Shown here: piece by piece, positions 46,556 through 58,461 of the stretch | Numbering within the stretch: position 1 is the first letter of the stretch | How the letters are laid out: every line of letters begins with the position of its first letter | Source: Branchiostoma floridae | Lineage: Eukaryota > Chordata > Leptocardii > Amphioxiformes > Branchiostomatidae | Assembly (NCBI RefSeq): GCF_000003815.2 | Contig: NC_049989.1 | Span: 20,074,168-20,138,167, forward strand | DNA: 64,000 nt | Direction: 5' to 3' | Notes under the pieces: model-generated | Told to the model about the DNA's origin: nothing | Databases searched by the model: none | What the model saw: the letters and a program-made list of their open reading frames with translations, nothing else | Program-made: the position numbers and the translations under genes

Positions 46556-46643
46556 TATATTTGAAAAAGTTCTGAAAAAATATTACAGAAAAAAAACATT
46601 TTTATTTATTTATTCTTTTTTTTGTGATACAGTTTAAAAAAAC

Positions 46644-47168
46644 ATGCCGCTGGCTCACATCAAAACCAACCTGTCCCCGGACCAGTTCAGCGATGACTTC
46701 ATGAAGGAGACGTCTCAGATGATCGCAGAGCTCCTCGAGAAGGAGGAATGGGTAAGGATCCGAATGTTTTGGCATTTTCTATCTTTTAGCTTGATGTGGC
46801 ATTTAGGACGATCTCTGTGATTCACAGATTATGCATGCACAACATAGAGTGGAATTCGTTAGCCTCCTTCGCAGACTTTAAGCGGCACTGGCTATTTTAT
46901 GGAGGGGGCGAACTCCCTTCCACGGCAAACTCCCTTCTTCGGCAAACTCCCTTCTTCGGCAAACTCCCTTCTTCGGCAAACTCCCTTCTTCGGCAAACTC
47001 CCTTCTTCGGCAAACTCCCTTCTTCGGCAAACTCCCTTTCCCGGTATGAGAGAACCTAGCCGACATTGAAAATCGCGAACACAGCTTCCACCTCACCGCC
47101 CATGAAATAAAATAAAAGCCAGCCCGCTCGAAGTCTGCGAAAGAGGCTAACATTTCGTTGCTACTCAA

Positions 47169-47242
<74 letters not shown>

Positions 47243-48133
47243 GTGTGACAGATCGGTCTAGTGTAATATAACCAGCTTCTGCCATTTTTGACAGCAACGG
47301 ATATAAGTTACTCACTGATTAAGGCGAATAAGCCTGCCGTTAGCTCACATCAAAACCAACATGTAAAATATTTTGTTTGATCTGCACGCAGAGGGTGACA
47401 GTTCACGTGGATGCTGGGCAGAGGATGCTGCGGGCGGGCTCCTTCGAACCCTACATCCAGTTCGAGATCGCAGCCATCAAGTCCTTCGACGACGAGGCAG
47501 ACAAGGAGAAGTACTCCAAGGCCTTCTTCGACTACCTGTCCGAGAAACTACCTGTCAAATACGACAGGTGAGGGTTGGATATTTCAGTTTTCATGTAACG
47601 AATGCGTTTTCTTGTAAATAATTAATTCTGCTTATAACGTTAGTTGACATTTATTCGATGTTAGCCTATATCCGTTTCTTTAAGAAACGGGGATACTAGT
47701 AATACCCACAGAGTTGCACTGTTGAGAGACTCAAATGTTTATATGTCCCTTAATAGATTTATTCTTTGAAAGTGACGAATTTAGGTACATAACAAACAAA
47801 GATCAATGAACGTTAATACTTAATACAATCAGGTGTTACATAATTTACAAGTTGTTAGAAGGTTTTACTTAATTTTCTTTGAGTGTGACATTGATGACTT
47901 AACTGTTTTGTGCAATTTCAAAATCTTTCGCAGAAAAATAAAATACAATCTTTTACACCAGAAGCAAGCCCAAATGTATTATATTGCCAAGCTGGACCAG
48001 TCGTTATTCGAGTCATCAAAAACTTGTTTTCTCCCCTTTCTATTTTCCCAGAATCGTGGTGATTTTCCACCGGCTGGCGTCAGAGGATGTCGGCATAAAG
48101 GGAACCCTGAACTCCATTCTGGTGAAAAAATAG
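46644..48133 (+). CDS. MIF-like tautomerase family protein, copy 3
   Basis: Three exons: 46644-46751, 47392-47567, 48052-48133 (TAG), predicting 121 aa with the same phases and lengths (108/176/82) as copy 2. It begins MPLAHIKTNLSPDQFSDD. Unlike copy 2 it has Lys in the MIF Lys32 position (LLEKEEW). Conserved blocks are VHVDAGQRMLRAGSFEPYI and VIFHRLASEDVGIKGTL. The N-terminal Pro is present, so a tautomerase site is plausible; a ligand or cytokine role is not shown. A broken exon 1 copy precedes it, and intron 1 holds a 17-bp minisatellite and a (TA)n run. Confidence 0.87.
46905..47043. repeat. 17-bp minisatellite, about eight copies
   Basis: Unit GCAAACTCCCTTCTTCG repeated with period 17; the first and last units vary. 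It lies in intron 1 of MIF-like copy 3. Open frames across it are repeat artefacts. Confidence 0.93.
47170..47241. repeat. (TA)n microsatellite
   Basis: About 36 uninterrupted TA units in intron 1 of MIF-like copy 3. Confidence 0.97.
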
Positions 48134-48357
48134 TGTTGCTGTGACAACAATGTACAAGTCTGTCGGATATCATACTTATCGCTATTGCTAGCTTAATTCT
48201 GAATAAAAAATTCGCTAAATCATCGTTGAAGAGGTTCATCAGTCACGTATGCAAACAGTTACAACAAATTTTCATCAATTAATGACTGTTTTTGAAAAGG
48301 TACAGTACATACCTCCCAAATTTTCGATGTCTACCAGTACATCATCGTCAGGGGAAT

Positions 48358-48398
48358 GACCTAATCTCAGTTCTCGCGAGAGAACACGAGACTAGGTC
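48358..48398. repeat. 41-bp palindrome
   Basis: GACCTAATCTC...GAGACTAGGTC with TTCTCGCGAGAGAA at the centre. It lies downstream of MIF-like copy 3 beside a C-rich tract. Confidence 0.75.
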
Positions 48399-48519
48399 AG
48401 GCTTGCGTGGATCATCTGCCCCCTCCCCCACCCCCCCACCCCGCTAAATCATTCCTATTAGCTACATTATGTGGATTGTCATATCCATATTCATTAAACA
48501 CATATCATCAACATTTTAA

Positions 48520-49030
48520 AGTTATAAGATCCTGATAACTAGGGTGATAGGACGTTCGATGTAACATGTTACAGCTTTGTCGCACAAATTTTTTTACAAT
48601 GTATCCGCGTGGCAGTTTCTATATTACCAGTCATTTCCTCTCACGTGTTTACAAGGCCGGAGTGCTGTATAGTTATTGGGTGGTAAGACTTGTTCATATA
48701 TTACACAAAAATGATGCTACAGATGTTACAGTTCAAAACAGGAAGGCAACACGAAGCGCTGCTTGTAAACTAGTGAATGACAATGGACGATCATACATAT
48801 GAACTCAAGATAACTTGATAAACGTTTTAGATTGAAGCCAATATTAAAAGTATTTAAGGTACAGATAGTTTGAATTTATAATGATGAAAAATATTATATT
48901 TCATGTGAAGCTTGATGCTAGTTTGTACTTGAAAATCTTGAAATTAAAGAAACTCATGATGACAATAAAAGATGCATTTTTCTTTTATTGACTGCACACT
49001 CTTTTCATGGTTGACGTTGTTTTCCCGTTA
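48520..49030 (+). repeat. module repeat RX, copy 2
   Basis: Same marker order as 44330-45000: CCGGAGTGCTGTATAGTTAT, GCTACAGATGTTACAGTTC, AACTTGATAAACGTTTTA, TTGACTGCACACTCTTTTC. It sits between MIF-like copy 3 and the convergent TauD-like copy A. Confidence 0.7.
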
Positions 49031-49054
49031 TAGTTTCAAATTGGGGGTTGTCTT

Positions 49055-49420
49055 GTTGGCCATTCATAATCAGAGGACCTGATTTTGGACTGATTGGAAA
49101 ATGAACAATTAGCGGCCCAAGAAAATAACGAGCGAAGTAGAGGAGAGTTGATAATCATTTTACCAAGTTTGTACAGTCAAACTTGGTCTAAGTTAATCAA
49201 AAGCGGCAATATTTAATAGTGTTGTTTACATGAAGATAGGATTTTAAAACGCCAGTAGAAGTCGGATACTCCATCCGAAACAGAATCCTTCATGCAAAAT
49301 GAACCAATGTTTTGAGTATCTCCCATTCGATTAACAGTGAATCAGGTTTAGGTCTGGACCGTACCTGTACCTGTACCTGATTGTATGTGAAAACTAGTGT
49401 ACCGGTACCCACCCCTAGTG
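49055..49420. mobile_element. family D element, copy 3 (degenerate)
   Basis: GGTCTGGACCGTACCTGTAC and the end GTACCGGTACCCACCCCTAG match the ends of 22092-22489; AAAACGCCAGT recalls its interior in reverse (ACTGGCGTTTT). Confidence 0.5.
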
Positions 49421-49498
49421 TTAATTCTACAGAAACTCTTTGATATGTGATCTTCACACTTCTAATATATGGCAAAATCACTTCAAATCAAGGTGCAT

Positions 49499-52400
49499 TC
49501 AGGCGTCTGACACTGCCAGATACACGAGCAGCCTCCTGTTTCCGGTGAAGCCCAGGCGGCCATGTTGGATGTACATGTTGTTCAGCACCAACACGTCACG
49601 TCTCTGCAGCTGGAACCCAACTGCAACCTGAAAGGAACATTAACGTCTCTTAATCATATATCGTTTTTTAAAAATAGAATAAAAGTTTTCCTTTGCACAA
49701 CTAGTGATGCCTCTCACCAAATGCCTATCAAGCATCTTTATCAGAGCTTCTGACTTATAATGTTAAGCCTATGTAGGTGGTTTGCAGTGGGAACAATCTA
49801 AATTGCAAGGCATTACTGGTAGTGCAAAAGTAAACTCCAATATTCTACGTTCATTCGACAATATGAAAATATTTTCAGAACGCTCATAAGAACATTTACG
49901 AGATCAAAGGTCAATGTAGAACATTACGTAGTAGATCCGTGAACAATTCCATCAGGTTTTAATGGCAAATGTGCAGATGTTGACGCACTGGCGCATCAAA
50001 TCCGCAGCTGTTTGGGCACACATTAGCCGTACGTGAGGCTCGGTGCGTCACTCCACCGTCATGGGAGCAGGGGCATGGCGAGTATCGAACTCGAACAAAT
50101 GACTCTGCTTCCAACGCACCCTAGCCGTCCCACCAGACAGACCACATCTGGTTAAAGAGTTATTGGATTTATACACAGTTCTTAATAATTCACAACCAAG
50201 ACATTCAATCACAGTCGACATTTTGGTAACTGTATGAATACTGTGCATACAGTGCAGCTAGGTGTGGCTGCTAACAATGCCAAACGTCATACATGCGACA
50301 GCGGTCCCAAACATAAAATATCACATGGATGTTATAGAATTTTGCATGAGCCAATGTCATTCTCCTTTAGAACACACAGTGACCCCACCTGCCACGTCAC
50401 ATCCCGTATGTGCTGTAGTACTTCCGGTTCGATCTCCGAGCCGTCGCCATATTGGCTGTTGAAGGGGTTCAGGTGCGGAGGGACGGGTTTGGTGCTGTCG
50501 TAGTCAGGATGGGCCGTGAGGAAGTCCGCGTTGTTCACGTGGGCCTGGTTAAACCAGAGCCACTCTCCTGCAGCAGACACACGGAAGATGTTCATAATGC
50601 ATGGGAACTCCAAATCTGCGAAACTTCCGTCGCCAAGACACAGTTAACAGTTATAGACGAGGTGGTCAGACTTACATCGGGATACTTACTGTTGACTTTT
50701 ATCCGCCGGACCCCAGGCAAAATATGCAGTTTCTAAAACAAACTTTTGAGACACACACCTTAACTACTAATTGTATAACCACCAAATTTTAGAGGATAAT
50801 AAACATGTTAACCTGAATCCTCAGAACAAATTTTGTGTTATCATCATATAATGTGACATTATGACGTCATTTAGCTAAAAAGGGCGGCCATCTTGGATTT
50901 TGACCTATGACGTCATAAAATTAACTTAAATCATAACTTTTGAATAATGAAAGTTACATTCAATTTTTTGGGATTTCATAATAGGCAGAAAATGAGTGAA
51001 CTTCGTCAGGTTGACTAGCCTGAAATAATGATGATGATATTAAAATAATGATGGTTGTAATTAAGACGAGGATGACTAGCATTCATGTCAGAGTACTGCG
51101 TTTGCAGTTTAGTTGACATGTTGGTTTGTTGGAACTTTGTTCTGCATTCATTTTGTACAAAGAACGATGAGAAAGGGTTCACCTGAAGATGGGGCGAAAA
51201 ACATCATTAATAGAACACTCTCTCCTTTCTATCTAGCCCTTTAACGAGTTTGCTCAGTGCAAGGCCAGGAGACTAATTAGTGGTAGATATACTATTAGGT
51301 AACTATATATATGTATATGCTAGGAGAAGGGGGTGAATGTTGTGTTTTGAAAGCTCGGTGTGGGTAGTACTAGTATTAGTGAGGGAGAGAGTTTCATATC
51401 TTACAGTCGATAGAAAGGGATTGTAATGCGGATGTGAGCTCGAGAAGAGCCTTGTGGTACGACACTGATGCTTCAAGCTGTCAGCTTCTGAACAATCACA
51501 AGGAACAGCGTAAAGTAGATACCTACAAACGACCTAAAAAGCAGATTAGTGCATGTACATTTACACAGTATTGGTTTACCATGATGTTTGCTATTGCCTT
51601 AATTACCTTTATATAGAGTCATGGCGGGTAGATTGTACCACCAGCTGACCGACCCGTCCTGCCCCCATTGCCACGTCACTCCCCGTGTACTCAGGTACCT
51701 CTCCACCTCATCACGGCTGTCCGTGAGNNNNNNNNNNNNNNNNNNNNNNNNNNNNNNNNNNNNNNNNNNNNNNNNNNNNNNNNNNNNNNNNNNNNNNNNN
51801 NNNNNNNNNNNNNNNNNNNNNNNNNNNNNNNNNNNNNNNNNNNNNNNNNNNNNNNNNNNNNNNNNNNNNNNNNNNNNNNNNNNNNNNNNNNNNNNNNNNN
51901 NNNNNNNNNNNNNNNNNNNNNNNNNNNNNNNNNNNNNNNNNNNNNNNNNNNNNNNNNNNNNNNNNNNNNNNNNNNNNNNNNNNNNNNNNNNNNNNNNNNN
52001 NNNNNNNNNNNNNNNNNNNNNNNNNNNNNNNNNNNNNNNNNNNNNNNNNNNNNNNNNNNNNNNNNNNNNNNNNNNNNNNNNNNNNNNNNNNNNNNNNNNN
52101 NNNNNNNNNNNNNNNNNNNNNNNNNNNNNNNNNNNNNNNNNNNNNNNNNNNNNNNNNNNNNNNNNNNNNNNNNNNNNNNNNNNNNNNNNNNNNNNNNNNN
52201 NNNNNNNNNCCCATCGCTAATAGGTTTCTGACTTGTTGTGTCTAAAGGTGCCAGTGGTTTTCAACTGTACTGTAGCAGTATAGGACTATTTCTGTGCTAG
52301 TAGCACTCTTGGCAAACTCAGAACCACCACAGACACTTCATTGTTGCCATTAATGTAGCGCATTATAACCATTATAGTGAATAGCCGCAAACTTAAATGC

Positions 52401-53398
52401 ATAGTAACATCAATATCAGAATCCACTGTTTCAAAATCTTGTGATTATCAGGTTTAATAGCCTCTCTATATCTGTTGGTTTATTGTTTACCTAGTTCAGC
52501 AAGTTTTGCATTGTTTTGATACCTAAGTACATGTACATTTTGTACATTCATGTAAGACAGCAGCAAAATCAGCTTCTTGCAAGCTACATTTTGTGTACAA
52601 AGAGATTAGAATTCAATGTGGTTTGTTGTCAGTTTTAGTTTCTGTCGCAGCAAAATTAGAATTAGTGCCCACCCTCTCGAAATTGAGAGAGGGCGGTACA
52701 AGAGGCTTAGATCCGTGTGTGAAAGAACGTACAAACGTGGTGGAAGACGAGACACATTTTATGTCAAACTGCTCGTTCTATAATCAAGAAAGAAAAGAGC
52801 TGTTCAAAGAAGCCATCAAATTCTAGCCAAACGCTACGCACATGCAACGACTTCAAGAAAGCAGCTCACCGACTCACATCACTAAACCCACACATAATAG
52901 AAAAAGTGGGATCTTTCGTCTTCCACATTCGTCGAAAAAGGAGTCGACCTCAAGCTCGCTGACACTCGGCCGAGCTAAATTCTTGATTTGTAAAGGGGGC
53001 TTAACAACATCTCTTCACCTTAGGTCAGAAACATCATGATTGAGACCAGCCCAATTATCAATGATTATTAAGGATTCACAAAACCCGCCTCTTTCCAGGA
53101 GCTGTTCAACCCATGCAAGAAGTCTCCTCTTTCCGGCATGTACCGGCAGTACCGGATTCCGAGTTTCCGGAACTTGCCGACGACAGCCGAGTCCAGTTTC
53201 CGAAAGATCTGGCGCACGTCCACCATGACGGTTTCCCCACCCTGGTCCGGCTCGGCAGGCTCGTGGCAGTAGAATATGATCTGTGGGACATGCAGCAAGA
53301 CAGCATTTATTATGGTAGAGAGAGAAAGAGAGACTCAGGGAGAGATAAAGAGAGAGACAATCACTCAATAATTCCTCTAACACTTGACTGACGTGAGT

Positions 53399-53438
<40 letters not shown>

Positions 53439-54772
53439 TACACACGCAGACTCACATACACAAACACACACACACACACACACATACACATACGCATACA
53501 CACGCATGTACACACCTGCACGCACACACACATACACACATGTATACGTTATTGACACACTTATCTATGGGACCCCACCCTAACTGCCGAGGCACCTTTT
53601 CCGGGTAGTAGTTGGTGTATGCCATCTCGTTGTGAGGTTCTATGGACATGGCGTGATGATCTTCACTCGCAGTGAGAACATTTTCCCCGACGTTGTCTCT
53701 CTTAGCGGTTCCCCCTTCGTATGACATTGGCTTCAGGGACAGATTATTCACAAACCTGAAATGAGAGATCTCAGCCCTCCGTGATGCATTTAAAGATTTT
53801 CGTATCTCTGCATGAAAAGTGAGACTTACCATAGCGGTAAATGCCGAAAAAGCAACATTACGAACCATGCCTGATATTTACTGATATATATGATATATAT
53901 ATGTATCTATAGTTGATTAGCAAAATCATGGCCGAAGGCTAAATGCACGTACAGTCTCGAAATAAGTCATTCAGTACAAAAAATTTGTTTCTAATTTGCT
54001 ATAAAGCACTATGTTTAGTTTACTATATGGTGGGGGGTTGACTTCTTCTTGGAAGAATATAATTATTATGTATCCTGAAGCAAAACATTATCATAAACAC
54101 GCACCCTGCAAAGAATGGCTTCAGGGCAACATAGCTTACAAAACCACCAACACGATGAACAAATGCAATATGTTAAAAACATATATCAAAATTTATGATT
54201 CAGAGTCGACTATCTAGTATCTACAAAACGCATGTAAACCCAGCCAGGGACTCGGTGGCGTTGTTCCTTTGCAAATTAAGGCCAACTTTATAGTGACCTA
54301 GATTACCATACAGTTATCACGCGTTTCCAGCTTACAGAATTAAAGTCTGCATAAAGTCTTGTGAAATCGTGTCTCCAAAATGTTACCTCGAAAAGTCCGT
54401 GGCTGTACGTAGTGGCAAACCCCGTAATAACACGGCACCAACGCCTGCCCCGTCCACAACCTCTCGTGACACACACCGGACCGCCGCCGCCCAGTCCTCG
54501 GGCGAGAACTCCCCGCTCCCCGCAGGGACGTACACGGGCGGGTAACCCTCCCTCGGCGGCTGGAGGAGCTCCGGTACGCCTGGGCTGTCTGAGCCGACCA
54601 GGTACCGTCTCCCCCGGAGTCTCACCGGCGGCAGGCTGCTCCAGTCCACCGGGGTCTCCTGTAGCACTGGTTTGGTCGCAGATCCCACAGAACGGTAAGA
54701 ACACGAAGGATAGATGCGTTTCAAGTGGTGAATGGACGATCTGATCATCTTGGCAGCGGAAAAAAGTCTCAA
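49499..54772 (-). CDS. TauD/clavaminate-synthase-like Fe(II)/2-oxoglutarate oxygenase, copy A (gap inside)
   Basis: Exons in order: 54772-54387, 53755-53596, 53280-53085, 51727+-51607 (upstream part in the gap), 50567-50389, 49627-49499 (TGA). Phases agree at every visible junction. The protein starts MRLFSAAKMIRSSIHHLKR, Arg/Ser-rich with no acids, like a mitochondrial presequence. IEPHNEMAYT supplies the His-X-Glu iron ligands, QGGETVMVDVR is conserved, and YIQHGRLGFTGNRR holds the distal His and the 2-oxoglutarate Arg. The family uses Fe(II), 2-oxoglutarate and oxygen to hydroxylate small molecules; the substrate is unknown. It is closer in layout to plant/bacterial clavaminate-synthase-like proteins than to carnitine-pathway BBOX/TMLHE, since no zinc-binding N-domain is seen. 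A paralogue lies at 62142-64000. Confidence 0.88.
49628..50388. other. last intron of TauD-like copy A
   Basis: Contains a possible SINE-like reverse stretch near 50080-50130 (CGAGTATCGAACTCG). Otherwise nothing recognised. Confidence 0.5.
50568..51606. other. intron of TauD-like copy A
   Basis: AT-rich with no supported gene or repeat. Confidence 0.55.
51728..52209. other. assembly gap (482 N)
   Basis: A run of N. It hides the 5' part of exon 4 of TauD-like copy A and part of the intron before it. Confidence 1.
52640..52826 (+). mobile_element. LINE ORF2 C-terminal fragment
   Basis: The frame reads KLREGGTRGLDPCVKERTN, then VVEDETHFMSNCSFYN and QERKELF. ED-E-HF-x3-C-x2-Y followed by R-x-LF is the usual LINE ORF2 tail with a zinc-knuckle-like region. 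It lies in a TauD intron. Confidence 0.65.
53401..53541. repeat. CA-rich microsatellite
   Basis: (CA)n with CATACA and CACGCA variants in the intron after TauD-like exon 2. Confidence 0.95.
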
Positions 54773-54984
54773 CCCTGTTTCTCAGTCTCCCAGAATTTTG
54801 GCCAGCCGCGTGCGTTAGACAATTACAGACAACGCACCTGTCGTTTGTCCGGTTTTTTTGCCTTGCCGCCGGCAAGGCTTTACTGCAGCTTTCTTCCTTG
54901 GATCCATGGATCAATGGACGGACCTGTTAACCCAGCCCTTCCAAAGCCCCTTCCAAAGGCCCTTCTTTCCTTGCCGAGTTTCAT

Positions 54985-55162
54985 TAATCTCCAAGCAGAT
55001 CCTACGGTAGCATAAGACAGGATCAAAAGCTGCCAGAGGAGTGAAGCCGGCTTAGGAGTGTGTTTTGCTACCGGGGTAGCAAAATACACTTCAAAGCCAG
55101 CTTCACTCCTCTGGCAGCTTTTAATACTGTCTTATGCTACCGTAGGATCTGCTTGGAGATTA
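54985..55162. mobile_element. Mutator-like MITE (family C) with 9-bp target duplication
   Basis: 178 bp, almost entirely one hairpin: TAATCTCCAAGCAGATCCTA at the left, TAGGATCTGCTTGGAGATTA at the right, AAAGCTGCCAGAGGAGTGAA inverted inside. GAGTTTCAT flanks both sides (54976-54984 and 55163-55171). Confidence 0.92.
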
Positions 55163-55171
55163 GAGTTTCAT

Positions 55172-56429
55172 GGCTTAGTTAGACAATGTTACGTTCCAGG
55201 CGAGTATTAAAACGCTCTTCTAGACGCATGTTACTGTATGTGGTCCAGCGTAATAAATCTACGCTTTAACTCACCATGTTTATATAAAGATATATCACAA
55301 ATTTCATCAGAAGGAACTTAGTTTGTAATAAAAAATAATGCATATTCATTGTGGGTCAAAAAGTTTTACAAAACCTGTTTAATGTGCCAATAATTCATCT
55401 GACATAAATTATGATAATGAGGGGGGAGGGGGGCGACACCACGTCATGGTATATGCTGTGTAATTTGATGGACGGCCACTCTCACGAGTATGGCAAGTCT
55501 ACAGGTAATTTAGTAATGCACTGTACTACAAACAGTTAATCAGAATAATTAGATAATCATAAACTGATTAGTTTATGTGGAAAATAAATGGGACGTTAAG
55601 TTTATAACAGACGTATAATAACTGCAATTGCTGCATCCTTTTTTCAGACAAAAAGCATGCAAAACATTTAGATATGCAAAACAGACTCCGTGCAAACATA
55701 CAGTCGCTAATTAGCTTTGTTCATCAATATAATGTATTAGCTGATTAACTCTTAGTATAAAAACAGAATGCGATCCTTTTTGTCTGAATACAATGTGCAT
55801 ACATTTATATGTATTTGTAATGATAATGTAATTGCAATGCAGCCATGATATCCAATTGGATTTTTTTTAAATTGCACTTCGCTAAAAACGGCTAATAAGC
55901 ATATCTTGGTAAAGAGTTAAAAGCGTAGTGCAGTTTGTTTGGAGAGGTCTGCTTGTATGAAGATTAGTTATGCTTGTGACAACCTTGAATAAGTGCAGTA
56001 ATTGCCCTTGCCTTGTGTAAATAAGCAGGAAAACTTTAATCATAACCACGCTATTGTCTGCTGTGGGTACGTAATACCAACGTTTAGGGTCGGATAACGT
56101 GTTGCATCTGTAGAAAATTTCCGTTTGTGACATTATTATTTTTTTTCTTGAAGTAAAACGGTGCTTGCTTTGTTAATGTGTGAAACATTAGCATGCTGTG
56201 TGCGTGTTGTAATAAAGAAATAAAAGTTTGATTACCGTACAGTACTCACATTGGATTTTTCAAGTTCAATTTTGGAAAAGTCCATTTTTGCATAAAGGGG
56301 AGAGCGGAGTGAAAATAGCTGAATTTGCTCCTAAGCAAATACCGGCCTTTCTAGTTCACTCTTCAATTCTTCATTTCAATAAGCTACTATTATGTAGATT
56401 GGCAGTCGTTCCTAGATAATAGCACAGGC
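55172..56429. other. intergenic, nothing recognised
   Basis: AT-rich sequence upstream of TauD-like copy A. No gene could be supported. Confidence 0.6.
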
Positions 56430-56470
56430 ATTCTTGCATAAAGATGGACAAGAGTGACAGGTCTTTTGGG
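56430..56470 (+). repeat. module repeat RX, left part of a copy split by the DIRS element
   Basis: AAGATGGACAAGAGTGACAG then GTCTTTT matches the 44330 copy up to GTGACAGGTC. The right part resumes at 61150 (GTATTCGTGTGGTAACTTTC). Confidence 0.65.
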
Positions 56471-56471
56471 C

Positions 56472-56583
56472 CGGGTTATCACCATGTTCCACGTCGAGGG
56501 ACAATTACATTTGTCCGGCACCAAGGTTTGTACCAAACTTCAATTGTCCCTCGACGCTGTCACATGGTGATAACTCAGCATGA
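56472..56583. repeat. 3' terminal inverted repeat and complementary region of the DIRS element
   Basis: GTTATCACCATGTTCCACGT then CGAGGGACAATT (56472-56503) is inverted by AATTGTCCCTCGACGCTGTC then ACATGGTGATAACT (about 56541-56574). The latter is the inverse of 61105-61141. Confidence 0.85.
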
Positions 56584-58461
56584 CTTTGAAGCGGAGGCCA
56601 GAACAGAATGACCAAAATGAGACAAATTTGAAGGTTTGTTGTAAAACTTTTCAAAGGTCGAACTACTTGACCAGTTCGCTGCTTGCATTATATCCTTCAC
56701 TGATACCCCGGATTGATGGGCAGCAGAGGTAGCAGCACTTCTGACAGAGTGGCCGGTGAAGCCTTTGGTGACTGAACTAGCTTCTGAAAGGACAGATTTG
56801 AGCCAACGAGCAATCGTAGCTGAGCACACTGCCTTGTGCGGTTTGACCAATGCGCGGGACACACGCGAATCAGAATCCGAACGAAACGATGCTGTCCTAG
56901 CTAAATACGCTTTCAAATAAACCACAGGACACACTTCCTTCTGCTCAAACTTAGCCACAAACATAGAATGAGAGGGTTTGTCTGGTCTAGAAGTCTTTGT
57001 CAGTTTGTAAACTTCAAATGACAAACCGTCCTTAGAGGAACTCATATGACAAGTGTCTAACAAAGCTAAGGATTGGCTTCTTCCTGCAGACACCAAGGCT
57101 ACTAACATGGCCACCTTGAGAGTCAACTGCTTTAAACTCAAACATTTTGCCGGTGCCCACTTACGTAGGAATTTCAGGACAACTGAAACATCCCAAATAA
57201 ACACATGTTTTGGTACGGGTGGACGCAACTCGAACACACCCTTCATGAAACGAGAAACTAAAGGGTGAGCACCTATAGGCCTACCTTCTACATTCAAGTG
57301 TGTCGAGGAGATGGCAGAACGATAAACATTGATCGTGCGGTACTGTAGACCCTTATCAAAAAGGCGATACAGAAAGTCGAGTACCTTATTCAGTGGCGCC
57401 GAAATGGGATCAAGACTTTTTCCACCACACCAGCGAGACCATCTCCGCCAGGAGGACGAGTATAACCCACTGGTTCTCGGTCTCCAGGATGCCAGGAGCA
57501 CTCTGGTAACTCCATCCGAAATTTCAGACTCTCGGTATCGAGTCCTGAGACAGTCCACACGGCTAGACGTAGCGACTCTCCTAGCGGGTGAGGTGTCCCG
57601 TCCACCGGTTGCGTGAGTAGAAACCGGCTTGTTGGCAGCCTGACTGGCTCTTGGACTAACATGTGGAGGAGCATGGGATACCAGGCCGCTGTCTCCCATA
57701 TAGGTGCCAGGAGATGTACTCTCTGCACTTTGTCTTGGCGAATTTTCGTCAACACCCTGCCGACAAGGATGAACGGGGGAAATGCATACAGAGCCTCCCA
57801 CTGGTTCCAATCCAGGGTGAACGCATCCGTTCCCACCGCCTCTGGGTCCGGCTCCCAGGACACATACAGGCGGAGCTTCCTGTTGAGACGGGATGCGAAA
57901 AGGTCCACTGCCCTCGGATTCCGGAGGGCGGGACATATCTGCAGAATGATCTCGTACACACTTGGTGACACAGACCATTCGGTGAGTCGGTTGAAGTTCC
58001 TCGACTTGAAATCTGCTCTCACGTTGTCCAGGCCAGCCACATGGACGGCCGACAACAGGAGGCCTCTCTCCACGCAGAAACTCCAAAGGTTGAGAGCAAG
58101 GTCTGCTAGGGCTGTCGACTTCGTGCCGCCCCGACGATTGATATACGCGACTACCGTCGAATTGTCGGATTTGATGCGAACCGCAGAATTGACCTTGTCC
58201 TTGCAGAAAGACTGAACCGCGAAAGTTGCTGCCATCATTTCTAACTGATTGATGTGCCGAGTCCTTTCCCTGACCGACCAACGACCACCTGTGCTTATAC
58301 CGTCGGAGAAGGCTCCCCAGCCAAGTTGCGAGGCATCGCTTTCGATCACGATGTCCCCTACGGGACAGTGAATCGGACGGTCGTTGTTTTGCGGCAGACT
58401 GTCTCTCCACCAGACTAAATCTTGCCGCGCGTCTAGTGGGAGATGAACTGGCGCGTCCCAA
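56575..58461 (-). CDS. DIRS tyrosine recombinase frame
   Basis: A 628-codon open frame whose C-terminal 320 residues are a tyrosine recombinase. Visible catalytic residues: Arg in SAGRSQSL, His-x-x-Arg in GHSVRSAA (about residues 571-574) and Tyr in FEKFYNK (about 607). The first 300 codons overlap the RT/RNase H frame and probably are not domain sequence; translation may start internally or by frameshift. In DIRS elements this enzyme integrates the circular DNA copy in place of a DDE integrase. No stop breaks the frame. Confidence 0.88.
   Translation of the reverse strand: MGRASSSPTRRAARFSLVERQSAAKQRPSDSLSRRGHRDRKRCLATWLGSLLRRYKHRWSLVGQGKDSAHQSVRNDGSNFRGSVFLQGQGQFCGSHQIRQFDGSRVYQSSGRHEVDSPSRPCSQPLEFLRGERPPVVGRPCGWPGQRESRFQVEELQPTHRMVCVTKCVRDHSADMSRPPESEGSGPFRIPSQQEAPPVCVLGAGPRGGGNGCVHPGLEPVGGSVCISPVHPCRQGVDENSPRQSAESTSPGTYMGDSGLVSHAPPHVSPRASQAANKPVSTHATGGRDTSPARRVATSSRVDCLRTRYRESEISDGVTRVLLASWRPRTSGLYSSSWRRWSRWCGGKSLDPISAPLNKVLDFLYRLFDKGLQYRTINVYRSAISSTHLNVEGRPIGAHPLVSRFMKGVFELRPPVPKHVFIWDVSVVLKFLRKWAPAKCLSLKQLTLKVAMLVALVSAGRSQSLALLDTCHMSSSKDGLSFEVYKLTKTSRPDKPSHSMFVAKFEQKEVCPVVYLKAYLARTASFRSDSDSRVSRALVKPHKAVCSATIARWLKSVLSEASSVTKGFTGHSVRSAATSAAHQSGVSVKDIMQAANWSSSSTFEKFYNKPSNLSHFGHSVLASASKSC

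Noticed and set aside
46796-47315. Repetitive open frames (SANSLLRQTPFFGK type and a Tyr/Ile run)
   Set aside because: They translate the 17-bp minisatellite and the (TA)n run in an intron.
51621-52231. Open frames of about 170-200 codons across the N run
   Set aside because: They consist almost wholly of unknown bases in the assembly gap.
57613-58215. A 200-codon forward frame opposite the DIRS element
   Set aside because: It is antisense to the RT and recombinase frames, lacks recognisable motifs, and is explained by the codon structure of the reverse strand.
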